Positions 5,431-6,624 of a stretch of 6,624 nt of DNA are shown here, piece after piece. A model generated the notes under the pieces. It was not told the origin of the DNA. It searched no databases and saw nothing but the letters and a program-made list of their open reading frames with translations. The first letter of the stretch is position 1, and every line of letters begins with the position of its first letter. Source of the stretch: an uncultured Clostridia bacterium (GTDB lineage Bacteria > Bacillota > Clostridia > TANB77 > CAG-508); NCBI GenBank assembly GCA_934131055.1, contig CAKOZB010000083.1:1-6624 (forward strand), in the 5' to 3' direction. A program made the translations under genes and the position numbers.

Positions 5431-6306
5431 ATGAGTTTTGATATTGAAGAAGCTAGAAAGAAGTGGCAACTAACAGATGAAGAATTTAATAAAAATATGG
5501 ATGAAATATTTGCAGAACTGTCATTATTGGCTGAAAAGCAGGAGCATCCTACTTTCGTGTTTGTTGGTGGACAGGCTGGGTCAGGGAAAAGTGTCTTAGT
5601 TGCGAAAGAAAATCAAAACTTAAATGGTAGAGCCATAATAATTGATCAGGATGAATTAAGACCAAAATACCCGAGAGATAAATATAAACAAATTCATGAT
5701 AGCTGTACGGAAAGAGAAGAATTTTTGATATTGAAACCGTATATATCTAGAGCAGTTAGAACTCTTGAAATGAGGGCTGTAGATGAAGGATATAATATTA
5801 TTTTGGAATCTGCATTGCGTAGTGTAAGTTCATTTATAGATACAATTCAAGAACTTAAAGAAAGAGGGTATAGAACTAAACTATCAGTTCTAGCGACACC
5901 AGAGGTTGAAGCTAATTTATCAATGTTAACTCGTTATTGTTATTATTTGAAAAGAGACGGAGAATGTAGAAGAAATACAAGATTAGACCATGATGCAGTT
6001 GAAAAATTAAGAATGAATATACAAAGACTAGATGAGTTAGAAATTTTTGATGATATAACTATATCTATGAGAGGTAAGAGAATGGATGCTTTACCTATTG
6101 AAATATATGCTAAACAAAAGAATGCAACTATCACACCTTTGCAAGCTTATGATTACGGTGTTAGGTGTTCATTTGAAGATACAGCAAAAAATTTTCAAAG
6201 TAGATATAATCAAATAAGAAACGTTTTAATGCAATATAAAGAGACGAAACAATTGGAAAAACTAGAAGAGATAAAAAATGCTTTTGATAAGGAAGAAGGG
6301 AGGTAA
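5431..6306 (+). CDS. Zeta toxin family P-loop kinase
   Basis: This 291-residue protein has the zeta/PezT fold. Zeta toxins phosphorylate UDP-N-acetylglucosamine and so poison cell-wall synthesis. Seen here: Walker A GGQAGSGKS (46-54; Lys53, Ser54), IIIDQDELRPKYP (69-81) with the catalytic-type Asp72, and GYNIILESALR (120-130), matching GYNLVIEGTGR of the streptococcal zeta toxin with Glu126 and Arg130 conserved. Next come GYRTKLSVLATPEVEAN and TRY (167-169), then the substrate-side arginines near 177-184. After about residue 230 there is an extra helical C-terminal part rich in Lys, Glu and Gln. The ATG has a GGAGG site 7 bases upstream. No epsilon- or PezA-like antitoxin gene precedes it; its neighbours are a HAD hydrolase upstream and a 64-residue protein 5 bases downstream. 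It could instead be a non-toxic house kinase of the same fold. Confidence 0.88.
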   Translation: MSFDIEEARKKWQLTDEEFNKNMDEIFAELSLLAEKQEHPTFVFVGGQAGSGKSVLVAKENQNLNGRAIIIDQDELRPKYPRDKYKQIHDSCTEREEFLILKPYISRAVRTLEMRAVDEGYNIILESALRSVSSFIDTIQELKERGYRTKLSVLATPEVEANLSMLTRYCYYLKRDGECRRNTRLDHDAVEKLRMNIQRLDELEIFDDITISMRGKRMDALPIEIYAKQKNATITPLQAYDYGVRCSFEDTAKNFQSRYNQIRNVLMQYKETKQLEKLEEIKNAFDKEEGR

Positions 6307-6311
6307 TCAAT

Positions 6312-6506
6312 ATGACGGAAGATATTGATTATGTCAGTTTACTAGATGTAGCAAAAATGAATTTAAACGAGAGAATTAATGAAACTATGAGATTATATAA
6401 AGAACAAAAGGATTCATCTAAAAAGAAGGAATTAATAAATTTATTGAACGATAGACAAAATATATTTTTATTTGATAAAGAAACTATAAGAAAGTATTTA
6501 ATATAA
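6312..6506 (+). CDS. Small hypothetical protein, 64 aa, partner gene of the zeta toxin
   Basis: The family is not recognised. The protein is 64 residues, highly charged, with no membrane segment or signal peptide. Residues about 10-50 look largely helical (MNLNERINETMRLYKEQK and following Lys-rich text), and the end, FDKETIRKYL, is another likely helix. Its ribosome binding site GGGAGG (6298-6303) lies inside the last codons of the zeta gene, and the start is 5 bases past the zeta stop, so the two are tightly coupled. Small size, acidic start and coupling make it a candidate antitoxin or zeta-binding protein, although classical zeta antitoxins lie upstream. That role is inference. Confidence 0.7.
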   Translation: MTEDIDYVSLLDVAKMNLNERINETMRLYKEQKDSSKKKELINLLNDRQNIFLFDKETIRKYLI

Positions 6507-6517
6507 GGAGTATACTA

Positions 6518-6624
6518 ATGGAAAAAATGAAAAAAATTGATTTTTCTATAGGAATATATGATGATATTTCTGAAAATATAAAAAGTAAAATAAAAAGAGA
6601 ATCTCAAAAGTGTGAGATATATGG
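6518..6624 (+). CDS. Start of an unidentified protein gene, cut by the window end (possibly nucleotidyltransferase-like)
   Basis: An ATG at 6518 with a good AAGGAG site (6505-6510, spacer 7) opens a frame that stays open to the window end, showing 35 complete codons. The N-terminus reads MEKMKKIDFSIGIYDDISE, then a Lys-rich helix and CEIYG. The pattern of a short strand ending in GIYDD, a helix, then C-x-x-YG is loosely like the start of cytidylyltransferase-fold proteins, but the usual HxGH motif is not visible, so this is a weak suggestion. It lies 11 bases after the 64-residue gene and is part of the same operon. Confidence 0.6.
   Translation, partial: MEKMKKIDFSIGIYDDISENIKSKIKRESQKCEIY

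Noticed and set aside
6600..6617. Short inverted repeat ATCTCA/TGAGAT as a terminator or operator
   Set aside because: It lies inside an open coding frame and has no T tract; six base pairs are easily chance.
1..6624. tRNA, rRNA, CRISPR array, insertion sequence or attachment site
   Set aside because: No cloverleaf-like segment, regularly spaced repeats, transposase motifs or terminal inverted repeats were seen when reading both strands.

Overview
The window is AT-rich, compactly coded DNA that uses the standard genetic code (TGA ends agrB). It carries strong GGAGG-type ribosome binding sites and sigma-A-like promoters. Together with a clostridial-type agr quorum-sensing locus and a zeta-toxin operon, this points to a low-GC Gram-positive anaerobe (Firmicutes, most likely Clostridia). 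The genus cannot be named from the sequence alone.

Layout: (1) 1-1525, + strand: the 3' part of a class I SAM-dependent RNA methyltransferase gene, followed one base later by an RluA-family pseudouridine synthase. This is an RNA-modification pair closed by a hairpin terminator near 1534-1580. (2) 1587-2559, + strand: a regulatory region with imperfect repeats, then agrB (peptide-processing membrane protease, with an unusual start), a stem-loop, and a 39-residue agrD pre-peptide gene that ends at a GAAA-loop terminator. (3) 2610-4804, - strand, converging on agrBD: a consensus promoter (TTGACA-17-TATATT), an agrA-like LytTR response-regulator gene, and an agrC-like GHKL histidine kinase gene overlapping it by 17 bases. 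(4) 4838-6624, + strand, divergent from agrAC: an operon of a HAD-like phosphatase, a zeta-toxin-type P-loop kinase, a 64-residue unknown protein, and the start of a fourth gene cut by the window edge.

Together, agrB would cut AgrD and cyclise it into a thiolactone autoinducer, AgrC would sense the exported peptide, and AgrA would activate agrBD and other targets. The agrA reading frame is, however, broken by a one-base shift. The true N-terminus (MIKFALCDDN..., with a good ribosome binding site) lies in one frame and the rest of the receiver and LytTR domain in another. Joining the frames gives 239 residues with the phosphoacceptor at Asp59, which matches staphylococcal AgrA in length and position. 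As written, the locus encodes signal and receptor but no intact regulator.

The most interesting points are this broken agrA, an AgrD whose core appears to be a 7-residue ring rather than the usual 5, the reversed and convergent gene arrangement, and a zeta toxin with no recognisable upstream antitoxin but a small unknown partner gene downstream.
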